Source: Enterovibrio sp. JCM 19048 (lineage in GTDB: Bacteria > Pseudomonadota > Gammaproteobacteria > Enterobacterales > Vibrionaceae). Taken from it: a DNA stretch of 64,000 bases. Below the pieces are notes generated by a model, which saw nothing but the letters and a program-made list of their open reading frames with translations, searched no databases and had not been told where the DNA came from. Below, piece by piece: positions 10,145-20,660 of the stretch (position 1 is its first letter; each line of letters starts with the position of its first letter). A program made the position numbers and the translations under genes. The DNA is taken from the NCBI GenBank assembly GCA_001310415.1, contig BAXE01000013.1, positions 62,001-126,000 of the forward strand. Direction: 5' to 3'.

Positions 10145-11571
10145 TTAGCGGGTTGGGGATCGCATTGCCATAGCCCGGTGTTGGTGCCATTGCCCGCGGT
10201 AGGCTTCGGATAGCGCTTTCACCGTCGATGACGGCACCTCAGACATGGAAAGCACGGCGCGGTTATCTGGAATAAGGGCATCCGCTGCCAGCAAAGCCGC
10301 GCGACGGCGCTGGCATCTGCACTGTCTGAAACAAAACAGGGAATCGCGGTCACCTCAGCATGATGTGCAACAGCGGTTGGATATGTGTGCCGCCGCCGGA
10401 AAAGTGCAGGCTGATACTTCCACACCGCAGGTTTTTGCCTGATCGACAATGTGGGCAAACTCCAGTGCAATGCCGTTAAATGCCGCCCTGACCAAATCCA
10501 GGCTGCTTGAGTGAACGGTGAGGTTTCCCCAGCTGGCCGTTATTTTATGATTGGGCTCGGGGGCGCCAGTGCCGGATAAAAAGGGCAGGAAGAGTACCGC
10601 TGTCTCGTGCCCAAGCGCTTTCCCACTCAGGGCGATAAACGCCTCCCGGCTCAGGTTAAGCGTGCGTTGTAACCACAGAAGGGTCGGGCCCAAAGCGGGA
10701 ATGGTGCCGATAACCTGAAGGTGTTCACCAAACCCAAAGGGAAACAGATGAAAGTCGCCCGTCCAGTCAGACGAGAGGTTTTCTTTCCTCAGCGGAAATG
10801 AAAGCACACCGGATGTCCCTAAAGAAACGGAAACAATGCCTGAGCGGTAACCGCCCACGGCGCGCGCTGCAGTTGCCTGATCTCCAGCACCGGTAACAAG
10901 CAGGATAGGGTCGCCGCGATGGTCTTTAGGTGTATAGACTCCGCTGATGGCTGTGGCGTCGTCCAGTTGCGGTAGAGCAGACGGGGGAATGTCCGCCATT
11001 TCCAGAATGCCGCTTTCCCAAGCGTCGGTGATGGCGTTGTAACACTGCATACCGGCGGCTTCATTTCTGTCAGTAACAAAACGGGCAGAAGGGTCGATAA
11101 GGTGTCGCAGGTAATCCTTGGCGCAATACAGGCGCGAGATATGGCGGGGAAGTGCAGGATTCTGCTCTTTCGCCCACAGCCATTTCGCCAGGGTAAAATC
11201 CGGCAGCGGAATGTTGCCTGTTTGGCGACCCACTCGGATTGCGTGAGGGGAAAGCGGGCGAGCGCGGCATCGCCATCCATATCCAGCCAGAGTTTAACCG
11301 GTGCAATCAATTGCTTTTTGTCATCTACCGCGAGCAGGGTGTGCATCTGTCCGCTAAAACCGATGGCTTCAGGCAGCGCTATGCTGACCATTTCATCCAG
11401 CAATATATTGGCGACGCGCCACCACTGCGCCGGGCTCCGCTCCGGTGCGCCTTCATCGTTGTAAGCCTGTGTCGATGACCAAACCAGGCGGCAATGGTCA
11501 CCTTCCACTTCAACCAAAACGGCTTTCATGGATGATGTGCCTAAATCAATGCCGCCGAAAACCTGTGTCAT
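10145..11571 (-). CDS. FGGY-family carbohydrate kinase (xylulokinase-like), four frame breaks
   Basis: An ATP-dependent sugar or polyol kinase. The N-terminal actin-like phosphate loop is GGIDLGTSSMKAVLVEV, the substrate-side GFSGQMHTLL and WLDMDG resemble xylulokinases, and the second domain has VTGAGDQATAARAVGG and SLGTSGVLSFP. After repair the adenosine-site SGGGTHIQPLLHIM is also present. Breaks lie near 11231, 10420, 10365 and 10300, which leaves only the C-terminal 140 residues heavily scrambled. It lies between the permease and ATPase genes of the same operon. It should phosphorylate whatever the ABC importer brings in; the neighbouring transketolase suggests a ketose 5-phosphate product. 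The exact sugar is not deducible. Confidence 0.85.
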
Positions 11572-11589
11572 GGAATACTCCTTATTCCG

Positions 11590-12440
11590 TTAACCTTTCA
11601 CCGCACCCGCTGTCAGGCCGCGCACAAAGGCGCGCTGAACCGCGACATAAAGCAGAATGAGCGGGATTGCGATGATCACCAGAATGGCAAACAGCGCGCC
11701 GGGGTTTGCCATGTAAAAGCCGGAATACTGCATGGGAATAATGGTGAGGGTTTTCATTTCCGTTTCGGTCATGATCACCAGGGCGAGAAAGAACTCATTC
11801 CAGGTGGTGATGAACTGCCAGATAGCCACGAAGACCAGCGCAGGGCGGATAAGAGGCAGGGCGATATGCCAGTAAACCTGGAAGGTGGTGCAGCCATCAA
11901 TCCTTCCGGCGTCAAACAGCTCTTGCGGGGAGTCTTCCAGAAAGCCTTTAAGTATCACGACCGCAAAAGGCACGCCGAGGGCAATGTAAGGCAGGATAAG
12001 TCCAGCGTACTTGTTCACCCAGCCAAAGGTTTTAAGCAAGATAGCGAGCGGCAGCACCAGAGATGCGATAGGCACCATCAGGGTGGTCAGCAGAATGGCA
12101 TACAGAAGCAAGGAGCCAGGCAGGCGCAAAATGGTAATGGCGAAAGCGAATAGGGATGAGAGCGCTAGCACCGCCACCACAGTCGCCAGCGTGACAATCA
12201 GGCTGTTGATGAAAAAAACGTAAAGCGGGTTGTCCGAAATGACCGTAATAAAGTTGTCGAAGGTGATCGGCCAGACAAACAGTTGGGGGTCAAACACCTG
12301 AGCCGGAGAGCGTACCGCATGGTGAACATGTAGACTTCCGGGATCATCCAGATCATCAGCACAACCAGCAAAACCAGATGGATGATGATGCGTCGGCGTC
12401 CGGCCGGGTCAGCAAGGGCATTGATAAAAGAGTGGATCAT
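11590..12440 (-). CDS. sugar ABC permease, MalG type, one frame break
   Basis: The inner-membrane permease subunit of the CUT1 importer, with about six hydrophobic helices. The ATPase-docking EAA loop is seen as ELFDAGRIDGCTTFQVYWHIALPL. It begins MIHSFINALADPAGRRR, and ATG 12440 overlaps the stop of the MalF-type gene (ATGA). The frame breaks near 12315, where EVYMFTM should run on to VRSPAQVFDPQLFVWP. It pairs with the permease upstream and the ATPase at 9014-10132. Confidence 0.9.
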
Positions 12441-13377
12441 GCGCTTTTCCTCCCGCCGCTGCCTAACTGACTGCCGAGGAACAGGATTTGCATCACAGAC
12501 AGCACGAAAGCGATAAGCAGGACAATCACTGACAGTGCAGCCCCGGTGCCGAGATCGCCCAAAACAAAGGATTGCTTGAAGATATAAGTGCCGAAAATTT
12601 CACTGGCATGGTTGGGGCCGCCGTTGGTCATCAAAAACACAATCGGGAAAGTCTGCAAGGTACCGATAATGCCGAGCAATAGCAGGGATTTGGTGACGTT
12701 GGACAACATGGGAATGATCACGGACACCGCAAGGCGGTAGCCCCGTGCCCCGTCAACCCGTGCGGCTTCCAGTATCTCTTTCGGCAAGTTGGTTAAACCG
12801 GCGATATACATCAGCATGGAAAACCCTGTCCACTGCCAGATATTCACCACAATCAGCGCGTAAATGGCGCTGTCCGGATCCCCGAGGGGCGACGTAGAAA
12901 GCGTGAGCCCAATTAGTTTGAGATATTCCTGACCAATGCCGTAGTAAGGGGCATAGATTTGCAGCCAAATCAGGCTGACAACAGAAACGGAAGTGACAAC
13001 GGGCAGGAAATACATAGTGCGGAAGAAGGTGCGCCAGCTGTCGGTATAGAACTCAATAAAGTAGGCGATGCTGCCCCCAATCAACATCTGTACCGGTATG
13101 GTGATCAGCGCCCAGAGGAACATGTTTTTCATCACCGTCCAGAACACAGGGTCGGTCAGCACGGCAAAGTAGTTGTCGATACCGACAAACTGCGAATTGG
13201 CGGCACTGGTGCCGGTAAACAGCTTTCGACGCTTACCCAGGCAATGGGATAGGCAATGAACGCCATAAACACGACAGTCGCGGGAACCAGAAACAGGTAA
13301 CTGCTGAGTCCGCGCAACCAGGCGAAGGAATGAAGCCGGGTAGTCGGCGTCTTTACGTGTCGATAGTTCGGCTTCAT
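12437..13377 (-). CDS. sugar ABC permease, MalF/UgpA type, one frame break
   Basis: The other permease subunit of the importer. Helices include YLFLVPATVVFMAFIAYPIAWV near the start and five more; the EAA loop is EILEAARVDGARGYRLAVSVIIPML. ATG 13377 is supported by AGGAGCCCTA directly upstream. A break near 13228 must be repaired to join IAWVSVES to LFTGTSAANSQFVG. It is separated from the binding-protein gene by a 63-base spacer with a hairpin. Confidence 0.9.
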
Positions 13378-13407
13378 TAGGGCTCCTTACATAGGGACGC
13401 CTGAAGG

Positions 13408-13431
13408 CGGGCACCTGAAACCAGATGCCCG
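13408..13431 (-). promoter_or_regulatory. intercistronic hairpin after the binding-protein gene
   Basis: CGGGCA and TGCCCG pair with a partly paired inner arm (CTG/CAG). There is no T-run on the minus strand, so it is more likely an mRNA-stabilising or processing hairpin than a terminator. Such hairpins between binding-protein and permease genes commonly keep the binding protein in excess. Confidence 0.5.
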
Positions 13432-13440
13432 ATAGCTCGG

Positions 13441-14720
13441 CTATTTAGCAAGCACCTTGTCCGTGGCCTGCTGCATTTTCTCCGCGCCTTGTTGCGGTGT
13501 CATGCTGCCCGCAGCAACACCGGACAGTACATTTTCCAGCGCATCAGAAATCGCGGGTTCTGCAAAACGCTGGTTTTCTGCAACGGCCAGATCTTTCATG
13601 AACCGTGCAGACATGTCTTTAACATGATCGCTGATATCACCCTGTGGCGAATGGCCTTCAAAGGCAGGCAAATCGTTCAGGTCGTTGAGTGCCTGTTGCA
13701 ATCCCGCACCGTTCACCAGCGAAGCAAGGAATTTCCACGCTGCCGGATTGTCTTTGCCGTTTTGCGTCAGGCCATAACCGATATCAATGCCGCCAACCGG
13801 TGGCGAAGCCCGTTCGGAGTCCGGCATCGCTGGCAGCTGGAAGAAATCGAAGCCATCCATGTTCTGAACATACTCAGAGAGAGGAGGCGGGAATTACTTT
13901 CCTGCATCCACCAGGAGCCGAGTGCCATCATGCCAACCCGTCCCTGTGCAAACAGCTGCGCGCCAGTGGGGTAGGCATGCGCGCCCAGTGCGCCTTTCTG
14001 GAATACGCCATCATCAAACAGCTTTTTCCAGGCAGCCAATGCGTTGACCATGGCAGGGTCTGTCCACTTAGCGTCACCATACTGGGCTTTCTCAGCCATG
14101 CCGGGCGCATATTGGTTGGCAAGCATCAGGAAGACATTCACGTTCTGCCAACCGTCTGCAGCGCCCTGAAACATGGGGATGAGCCCGTTTTCAGACAGCG
14201 TATTTGCGGCAGACACTAATTGTTTATAGTCGGTAGGCACCGTAATACCGAATTTTTCAAACAATTTGCGGTTGTACCACACTGCCAGCACCTGTGATTC
14301 CTGCGGCAAAATATAGTAGTTACTGTCGCCTTCCGGGTTACCCATCCGCATTTGTTTTACGTTGATTGGGAAAATGGATTTAATCCAGTCTTCGCCCCAT
14401 TCGCTGGCGGCCAGCGTATTCAGTGGCGTCAGGTTATCGCGGTAACGCTGCGTAAATGCGCCGGGCTGCAAGCCAATCACATCCGGTAAACCACCGGAAA
14501 CCGCGGCGGCTTTCAGCGCGGTCAGGTACTCGGGCGAATAGTTGTAGTAGGTGTATTTCACGTCGATATCGGGGTTTTCTTTTTCAAAAGCCGCAATGGA
14601 TTTTTCCATCGTGCTCTGGATAAACCACGACCAGACAGTGACCGTTTCCTTTGCGTAAACGGGTTGGGTCAGGCCTGCCAGTATCAGTGCACTGGCGGCA
14701 AATTTCAGTCCTGTTTTCAT
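13441..14720 (-). CDS. periplasmic sugar-binding protein (family 1), one frame break
   Basis: The extracytoplasmic solute-binding protein of the importer. The signal peptide MKTGLKFAASALILAGL...VYA has a clear A-x-A cleavage site. The mature protein starts KETVTVWSWF, typical of MalE/UgpB-type family 1 binding proteins, and continues through PDVIGLQPGAF, YNRKLFEKFGI and GSWWMQESN. A break near 13890 shifts the last 140 residues (EYVQNMDGFDFFQLPAM onward). AGGAGTAAACAG precedes ATG 14720. It decides the substrate of the system, but family 1 membership does not reveal which sugar. Confidence 0.9.
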
Positions 14721-14768
14721 CTGTTTACTCCTGTTTTTCAGGCGTTATAGCTGCCTGTTCAGAATGAT

Positions 14769-15748
14769 TCAGGCGGCACCTTTCTCGGTGCAAAGCGATG
14801 TAAGCCGCTCTACAAGTGGCGAGCCTGCCAAGCCAAATGACTCCATGAGCGCATCCGGATGACCGGATTCACCAAACCTGTCGTTGATCCCGATTCGGTG
14901 GATCAAGTGAGGCATGGCGTGTTCGTCCAGCAAGAAGCTGACTGCATCGGCAAGGCCACCGTGCACGGAGTGCTCTTCCACCACGGCGACGGGTGTGTCC
15001 CATTTCGCCAGCGAGGCAGCGAGTTCCCTGCCAAGGGGTTTGATGCGGGTAACGGCGATAACCCGTGCTTCGAGTCCCCGTTGCGCCATGACATCTGCCG
15101 CAGCAAGCACTTTCGCGGTCAATGTGCCGGTGGTGAGTACCGTGACGTCACTGCCTTCGCGCATGACACGGAATGCCGGGGTGCCATTTTCAGGGCGGGA
15201 TTCCGGTGCCAGCAGGGTTGGCGAAGGGAAGCGCGAAAGCCGCACATAGGTTGGCCCTTGATACGCGAGGATCTCTTCGGTTACCCAGGCAAGATCATTG
15301 GCATCAATCGGGGAGTAGACGCGGATATTGGGAATCGCACGCATGATGGCGATATCTTCCACTGCCTGTTGGGTTGCGCCATCTTCACCGAGATTGATAC
15401 CGCCGTGGAAGCCGAAAAACTTCACGTTCAGTTTGGGGTAGGCCACAGAGATAGCAATCTGGTCGCAGGCGCGGCGGGTTAGGAAGGCCGCGAAGGTATT
15501 CACCAGCGGGATTTTGTTCATGGTGGCAAGCCCGGCGGCAATGCCGACCATGTTCTGTTCAGCGATCCCGATATTCATATGCCGTTCAGGCACTTGTCAG
15601 CAAAGCCGGAGGATTTGGTCGACTTGGACAAGTCAGCATCCAGCATCATGACATCAGGCTGGGATTCACCCACTGCCATCACAATGCGCGCGTAGGCATC
15701 GCGCAGTGAAATGGGTGTCAGGTGTTCAAAAATCGCAGTGTGGCTCAT
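14769..15748 (-). CDS. transketolase, C-terminal subunit, one frame break
   Basis: The pyrimidine-binding and C-terminal half of transketolase as a separate polypeptide of about 326 residues. Visible are MLDADLSKST near the N-terminus, ERHMNIGIAEQNMVGIAAGLA with the catalytic Glu that activates thiamine diphosphate, FFGFHGGINLGEDGATQQ, and a C-terminal domain with VAVVEEHSVHGGLADAV. The strong site GGAGGTGAT lies three bases before ATG 15748, whose ATGA overlaps the stop of the N-terminal subunit. The frame breaks near 15594 (ADK to PERHMN). Works only with the partner encoded upstream. Confidence 0.9.
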
Positions 15749-16574
15749 TGCATCACCTCCTCACAGGCTTTTTGGTATTCCTCGTCACTCAAGGCGTGGC
15801 TGTGCCACTCCACTTTGTTTTCCATAAAGGAAACCCCAGCACCTTTGGTGGTGTGCGCCAGTATGCAGCGAGGGCGGTCTCCCGGTGCGTCACAGGTTGC
15901 CCAGTCAATGGCATCAACCACTTCTTTCATGTCCTGGCCGTTGATTTCAGTGACCGCCCAGCCGAACGCATTCAGCTTGGGGATGTAAGGAGTAATGTTC
16001 TGGATATCTTCCACCCGTCCGTCATTCTGGATGCCGTTGGCATCGATAATCGCAACGACCTGACGGCACTGGTGGCTGCCTGCATACGCAATGGCTTCCC
16101 AGACCTGACCAGAGTTCAACTCGCCGTCGCCCAAAATGACGAAGGAAAAATGATCCCGGCCAAGGGTTTGAAGGATTTGCGCCTGGCCAATGCCCACGGA
16201 GAGCCCTTGCCCCAGGGAGCCGGTCGACATTTCCACTTCGGCCAAGCGGCTTCTGTCGGGATGACCCTGCAAGCGGCTGCGAGGTGCCTCAGTGTTTTCA
16301 GCTCTTCTTCGGGGATCAGGTCACACAGTGCCAACACCGAGTAAAGTGCAGGAACAGCATGGCCTTTTGACAGGATGACGTGGTCGCGGTCGATGCACGA
16401 AATCCACGCTTTATCGGGTTTAATCCGTCCAAGGTAGAGCGCAACCAGAACATCGATACAAGACAGACTGCCGCCGGGGTGACCGGAGCCTGAGGCGTAT
16501 ATCTGGTCGAAAACATACTTTCGTGCCTGCTTTGCTGAAGCCTGCAGGGGTTTTATGGCGGTGCTTTCTGTCAT
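15745..16574 (-). CDS. transketolase, N-terminal (TPP-binding) subunit, one frame break
   Basis: The diphosphate-binding half of transketolase. SGHPGGSLSCIDVLVALYL and DRDHVILSKGHAVPALY are standard, as is the Mg-TPP motif GDGELNSGQVWEAIAYAG ending in DANGIQNDG. A break near 16280 must be repaired before GHPDRSRLAEVEMSTGSLGQG. Its ATG overlaps the RpiR stop and its stop overlaps the C-terminal subunit, so the three are tightly coupled. Split transketolases of this type usually serve a dedicated pathway rather than the housekeeping pentose phosphate cycle. It probably cleaves or rearranges the phosphorylated ketose made by the operon's kinase. Confidence 0.9.
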
Positions 16575-17473
16575 TGTCTGATCCTTTTGGTTTCGTTGAA
16601 CAACTTGCCCCGATCGAGCGCGCTATCAACCTGAGCGGATATCTCGAGCATGTCCGGCGAATCGATAACCAGACATTGATAAATCACTTCGTTAAACATG
16701 ATTTGCATCAGCCGGTTCATGGCCGCATCCATGCCGTAAAGCCCGGTTCCCGGCGGCATAAGCAACGTAAGGTCGGCTAAATCATTCAGTTCGGAATGGG
16801 TTTTGGCGGTAACGACCATCAGCTTGGCGCCGCGCTCTTTGATGGTTTGGGCAACGCCGATCATTTCCCGGGTCATGCCGGAGTAGGAGATAACAATGCC
16901 CAGGTCGTCTGCGGTCATCAGGGATGCCTGAACCAGTTGGGTGTGGCAATCAAGGTCAAAACTGATGGGCATGCCGATGCGTAAAAGGCGTTGATATAAA
17001 TCCAGCGCAGCAATGGAAGATTGCCCTGCGCCAAACGCAATGATGCGTCGCGCCTTACGGATTTGGGTGAGTATCTCTTCCAGTACATTGGATTGGGCGA
17101 GGATGTCTGAAAAGCGCAATGAACGCACAGAGGCATTTTGTAAGATCTTCTCAGCAATCACGGATGGGGTATCGTCGGCAGAAATGTCAGGGCCATTGCC
17201 TGGATTGGCATCCACTTTGGCTTTCATTGCACGGCTGGCTTTAAGCAGTTCTGCCCTCAGCTCCTTTTGCCCTGAACAGCCAAAGCGTTTGGCAAGTCGA
17301 CCGATGGTGGCGCGGCTGGCGTTGGCCTGTTCGCATATCTTGTCCGTGCTGAGCGTGGCGAGCTGATACTCAGACAGTGAAAGTAACAGGGCGACCAAGC
17401 GTTTTTCTGCCGGGTTCAGTTCGGCCTGTGACATTTCACTGATCAGGTTTTGTTTGTTGGTTGAGGTGTCCAT
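16571..17473 (-). CDS. RpiR/MurR family transcription regulator
   Basis: An intact 300-residue regulator. An N-terminal helix-turn-helix of the HTH_6 type (STDKICEQANASRATIGRLAKRFGCSGQKELR) is followed by a C-terminal SIS phosphosugar-binding domain (RRIIAFGAGQSSIAALDL; DLGIVISYSGMTREMI; MVVTAKTHSELNDLADLTL). TGAGGAAAA precedes ATG 17473. It is the first gene of the sugar operon, so it very likely controls it in response to a sugar phosphate intermediate, and it regulates itself. Confidence 0.92.
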   Translation of the reverse strand: MDTSTNKQNLISEMSQAELNPAEKRLVALLLSLSEYQLATLSTDKICEQANASRATIGRLAKRFGCSGQKELRAELLKASRAMKAKVDANPGNGPDISADDTPSVIAEKILQNASVRSLRFSDILAQSNVLEEILTQIRKARRIIAFGAGQSSIAALDLYQRLLRIGMPISFDLDCHTQLVQASLMTADDLGIVISYSGMTREMIGVAQTIKERGAKLMVVTAKTHSELNDLADLTLLMPPGTGLYGMDAAMNRLMQIMFNEVIYQCLVIDSPDMLEISAQVDSALDRGKLFNETKRIRQ

Positions 17474-17501
17474 TTTTCCTCACTCACTGGCGTACTTCTC
17501 G

Positions 17502-17518
17502 TGAGTCAAATTGATTCA
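17502..17518. promoter_or_regulatory. candidate RpiR operator
   Basis: An inverted repeat TGAGTCA-AAT-TGATTCA (six of seven positions symmetrical) lies 29 bases upstream of the RpiR start. Position and symmetry suit the operator of the sugar operon, but this is inference. Confidence 0.45.
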
Positions 17519-18258
17519 TATGTGGCGAATAAATAACCTGAGTGAGTTATGGCGCATCATTGTGGGCTGATGTGTATCAGATCGTGGAAAACGACGTTTT
17601 ACCGTCTGGCATACCACGTCAGAGGATGTCTTACCGATTGATTAGATGAAGGAAAGCGGAAACAAATAAATTTCGGTGAGTTTTTTCAGCGGAAATGGCA
17701 ATGCGGTTAGCCATTGTTTTTGGCATAGCTTGAGGATGTGAACAGGGATTTTATACGCGATATGCTTCAAATGCCTGTTTCGCTGTCAAACCTTGCCCAG
17801 GTGAGGATGCGACAAAAATCCTCTGATGCGGCCTAATGAAACAGAGTGTAGAGAAATCGCTTTCGTTGATTCCTTTATATTCAAGGTCACAAAATCGGAT
17901 GCATCATTGTGGTGCATCCCTATGCCAAAGCGGTATTCCTTTCTTTAATATGAAGTTAGTCAGTAGAGATATTGATTTTATTTCCAATGAATCTGTTAAA
18001 AAAACCAATTTGGTGCGTGTTTGTTCTCAAGGGCGAAAAAATAACCTTCGACTACAGTTGTAGACGAAAAATCCTGACTACGCTGTTTTAGATATGAGAC
18101 TGATGTATTTCCGGTGAGTGAGACGTCCGAATGATTAGTCGTTTGCACTGAAAAATATTCGATAAATCAGTATGAAATGTCGATTTTGCTCACGTTCGAT
18201 TGAATAAAACACAGGTAATGTTTGCGGTGTGGATCGCAAAAAACAAGGACGGACAGCC
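17519..18258. other. 740-base intergenic region between divergent operons
   Basis: Separates the minus-strand sugar operon from the plus-strand ATP-grasp locus. It is AT-rich in the second half and must hold both promoters. A short plus-strand frame at 17836-18063 lacks a ribosome-binding site and any recognisable motif, and I do not call it. One notable inverted repeat lies at 17897-17919. Confidence 0.6.
17897..17919. repeat. inverted repeat, possible operator
   Basis: GGATGCA and TGCATCC are perfect inverted arms around a nine-base centre, extendable to ten bases per side with one mismatch. A related but unpaired CATCATTGTGG also occurs at about 17553. It may be a regulator site for either flanking operon. 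Confidence 0.4.
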
Positions 18259-19716
18259 ATGAGTGATTTATTGGAAAATTACGAGAGCGGAGAGTTCTTC
18301 GATGAGCTGGTAGACAGCGAGGGGAATTGCCGTGTTTCGTCGGGAAGGCTGATTCGTTATCTCGAAGAGTTGCCGGAAGATGAACTGGAGCGGCGAAAGC
18401 AAGCCGCTGAGTCGACAATCCAGGATATGGGGATCAGCTTTACCGTCTATACCGACGAAGGAAACATCGACAGAGCTTGGCCATTCGACATTATCCCCAG
18501 AACGATTGATGCCGACGAATGGGCAGTTGCAGAGAAAGGATTGAAGCAGCGACTGACCGCTCTGAACCGCTTTATCGACGACCTCTACCACGATCAAAAC
18601 TGCATCAAAGACGGCATCATTCCCGCCCATATCATCAAAGACTCCAAGAACTTTCGCCCCGAATGCGTGGGTGTTTCGCCCCCTTACGGCGTTTGGGCGC
18701 ACATTTGCGGTACGGATTTAGTCCGTGCGGGAGATGGTCAGTTCTATGTGCTGGAAGATAACCTGCGGGTGCCATCAGGCGTTTCCTACATGCTGGAAAA
18801 CCGTGCCATCACCAAACGGGTATTGCCGGAGCTGTTTGAAAATGACGATATCCAGCCGGTGGATGCCTATACCTCTGAGCTGTTTAACACCCTTAAAGCT
18901 TTGTCTCCGCGAAAGATCAAGCAACCGGAAATTGTGGTGCTGACACCGGGCATTTTTAACTCCGCCTATTTTGAGCACGCCTTCCTCGCGCAACAAATGG
19001 GGGCTGAGCTTGTTGAAGGGCAGGACTTGTTTGTCGACGACAACGACTGCGTGTACATGAAAACCATCTTTGGCCCTGAACGCGTGGACGTGATTTACCG
19101 TCGCATTGACGATGCCTTCATTGACCCGGAAGTGTTCAACCCGGATTCCATGCTGGGCGTACCTGGTTTGATGCGCGCCTGGAAAGCGGGCAATGTCGCG
19201 CTTGCCAATGCACCGGGTGCCGGTGTGGCCGATGATAAAGTGGTATACGCCTATGTGCCTGCTTTGATCCGCTACTACCTCGATGAAGATCCTATCTTGC
19301 CGAATGTGGAAACCTTCTTGTGTGAAGATGCCGAACAACGCGAATACGTGCTCGCCAACCTCGACAAACTGGTTGTGAAACCAGCCAATGAATCCGGTGG
19401 CTACGGTATGTTGGTTGGCCCTCATTCCACCAAAAAAGATCAGGAAATGTTCGCCAAACTTATTCAGGAAAACCCGCGCAACTACATTGCGCAACCCACA
19501 CTGAAACTCTCGACGGCACCGACGCTGGTAGCGCGTGGCAAACTGGAACCGCGCCATCTCGACTTGCGGCCGTTCATTCTCCAAAGCAACAAGACGTACG
19601 TGACTGCTGGTGGCTTAACCCGCGTTGCCATGAAAAAGGGCTCGTTGGTGGTTAACTCCTCACAAGGTGGTGGCAGTAAAGATACGTGGATAGTTAAAAC
19701 GAAAGGAGCGAAGTGA
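18259..19716 (+). CDS. circularly permuted ATP-grasp protein
   Basis: An intact protein of 485 residues from the circularly permuted ATP-grasp family (Pfam PF04174/DUF404-DUF407 group). These are predicted to join an amine and a carboxylate with ATP. Recognisable blocks are RAWPFDIIPRTIDADEW, FRPECVGVSPPYG, YVLEDNLRVPSGVSYMLENR, a central LTPGIFNSAYFEHAFLAQQMG, VIYRRIDDAFIDPEVF and VVKPANESGGYGMLVG. The last of these is the nucleotide-contacting Lys/Gly loop. ATG 18259 is preferred, with AGGACGG upstream; an in-frame GTG at 18229 is the alternative. Its stop overlaps the start of the alpha-E protein. No substrate has been established for this family. Confidence 0.9.
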   Translation: MSDLLENYESGEFFDELVDSEGNCRVSSGRLIRYLEELPEDELERRKQAAESTIQDMGISFTVYTDEGNIDRAWPFDIIPRTIDADEWAVAEKGLKQRLTALNRFIDDLYHDQNCIKDGIIPAHIIKDSKNFRPECVGVSPPYGVWAHICGTDLVRAGDGQFYVLEDNLRVPSGVSYMLENRAITKRVLPELFENDDIQPVDAYTSELFNTLKALSPRKIKQPEIVVLTPGIFNSAYFEHAFLAQQMGAELVEGQDLFVDDNDCVYMKTIFGPERVDVIYRRIDDAFIDPEVFNPDSMLGVPGLMRAWKAGNVALANAPGAGVADDKVVYAYVPALIRYYLDEDPILPNVETFLCEDAEQREYVLANLDKLVVKPANESGGYGMLVGPHSTKKDQEMFAKLIQENPRNYIAQPTLKLSTAPTLVARGKLEPRHLDLRPFILQSNKTYVTAGGLTRVAMKKGSLVVNSSQGGGSKDTWIVKTKGAK

Positions 19717-20660
19717 TGTTATCGAGAGTCGCAGAACGCCTGTTTTGGAGTGCGCGTTATCTGGAACGCGTAGAAAACACCGCTCGCCTGGTGAGTGTTT
19801 ATGATGAGCTGCTGTTTGACCTGCCACGGGATGTGAAGGTCACCTGGTTCAACCTGATCGAAATTAACGGCTGTGTGGAAGAGTTCACCAACATCTACAA
19901 AGATCACGGCGAAAAGAATGTCATGCGCTTCCTGCTGGCAAAAGAGGACAACCCAAGCTCGCTGCTCAATTCGCTGATGATGGTGCGTGAAAATATCCGC
20001 ACCACCCGCGATGTGGTGCCGGAAGAAATGTGGGAGCTTATCAATGAGCTTTGTATGTATGCCCGTAACCAAATCCAACAGGGGATTAACCGTTCAAACC
20101 GCTACGCCTACCTCAATGCCGTGATTGAGAGCTGCCAGAAAATTAATGGCCTGCTGACCAATACCATGAGCCGCGATGAAGGCTGGAGTTTTGTGATGCT
20201 GGGGCGCTATGTTGAGCGCGCGGACATGAACACCCGTATTCTGGATTCTGCCGCTACCCTGAAAAGCAGCACCACAGATGAAGAGCTGAGTCTGCTCAAT
20301 CAGGTTATCTGGGCGAAAGTGCTCAAATCCCAAAGTGCCTACCTCAGTTTCCAGCGCACCATGCGTTCAGAAATTGACGGCGTCAGCACCTGCCAGTTCC
20401 TGTTAACGGACGAAGCGTTTCCGCGCACCCTGGTGTATTGCCTCAAGCAAATCAAGAATGCAGCGAGCTATTTGCCACGCCATGAAGGCGTCGTGGTCGC
20501 CGTGGATAAAATTCTGGCGAACACCTATTCGATGGAAACAGACGACGATATCAACCGCGATTTCAGCGGCTATCTCAATGATATCCAGTTGGCGCTGATA
20601 GAGATGCAAAACGAGATCCGTGAAACCTGGTTCCACTTCAAACGCGGAGATGCAGCATGA
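19716..20660 (+). CDS. alpha-E domain protein (DUF403)
   Basis: An intact helical protein of 314 residues. It starts MLSRVAERLFWSARYLERVENTARL, containing the conserved Glu-Arg (ER) motif; a second copy, GRYVERADMNTRIL, lies in the centre. The family (Pfam PF04168) is found almost only next to permuted ATP-grasp and transglutaminase-like proteins and is thought to be their partner or scaffold. Its ATG shares bases with the stop of the ATP-grasp gene, and its own stop overlaps the next ATG, so the three genes are translationally coupled. Confidence 0.92.
   Translation: MLSRVAERLFWSARYLERVENTARLVSVYDELLFDLPRDVKVTWFNLIEINGCVEEFTNIYKDHGEKNVMRFLLAKEDNPSSLLNSLMMVRENIRTTRDVVPEEMWELINELCMYARNQIQQGINRSNRYAYLNAVIESCQKINGLLTNTMSRDEGWSFVMLGRYVERADMNTRILDSAATLKSSTTDEELSLLNQVIWAKVLKSQSAYLSFQRTMRSEIDGVSTCQFLLTDEAFPRTLVYCLKQIKNAASYLPRHEGVVVAVDKILANTYSMETDDDINRDFSGYLNDIQLALIEMQNEIRETWFHFKRGDAA

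Noticed and set aside
9014-16574. Sugar operon genes as pseudogenes
   Set aside because: All motifs are intact on both sides of every one-base break and the same defect affects genes all over the window, so sequence error is the simpler reading.
9014-17473. Sulfo-transketolase (sulfoquinovose) pathway
   Set aside because: The split transketolase is shared with that pathway, but no sulfoquinovosidase, isomerase or sulfo-aldehyde enzyme is present and a sugar kinase is, so the evidence is too thin.
17836-18063. 75-residue plus-strand open frame in the long spacer
   Set aside because: It has no ribosome-binding site, no recognisable motif and low-complexity composition, and it spans a likely regulatory region.
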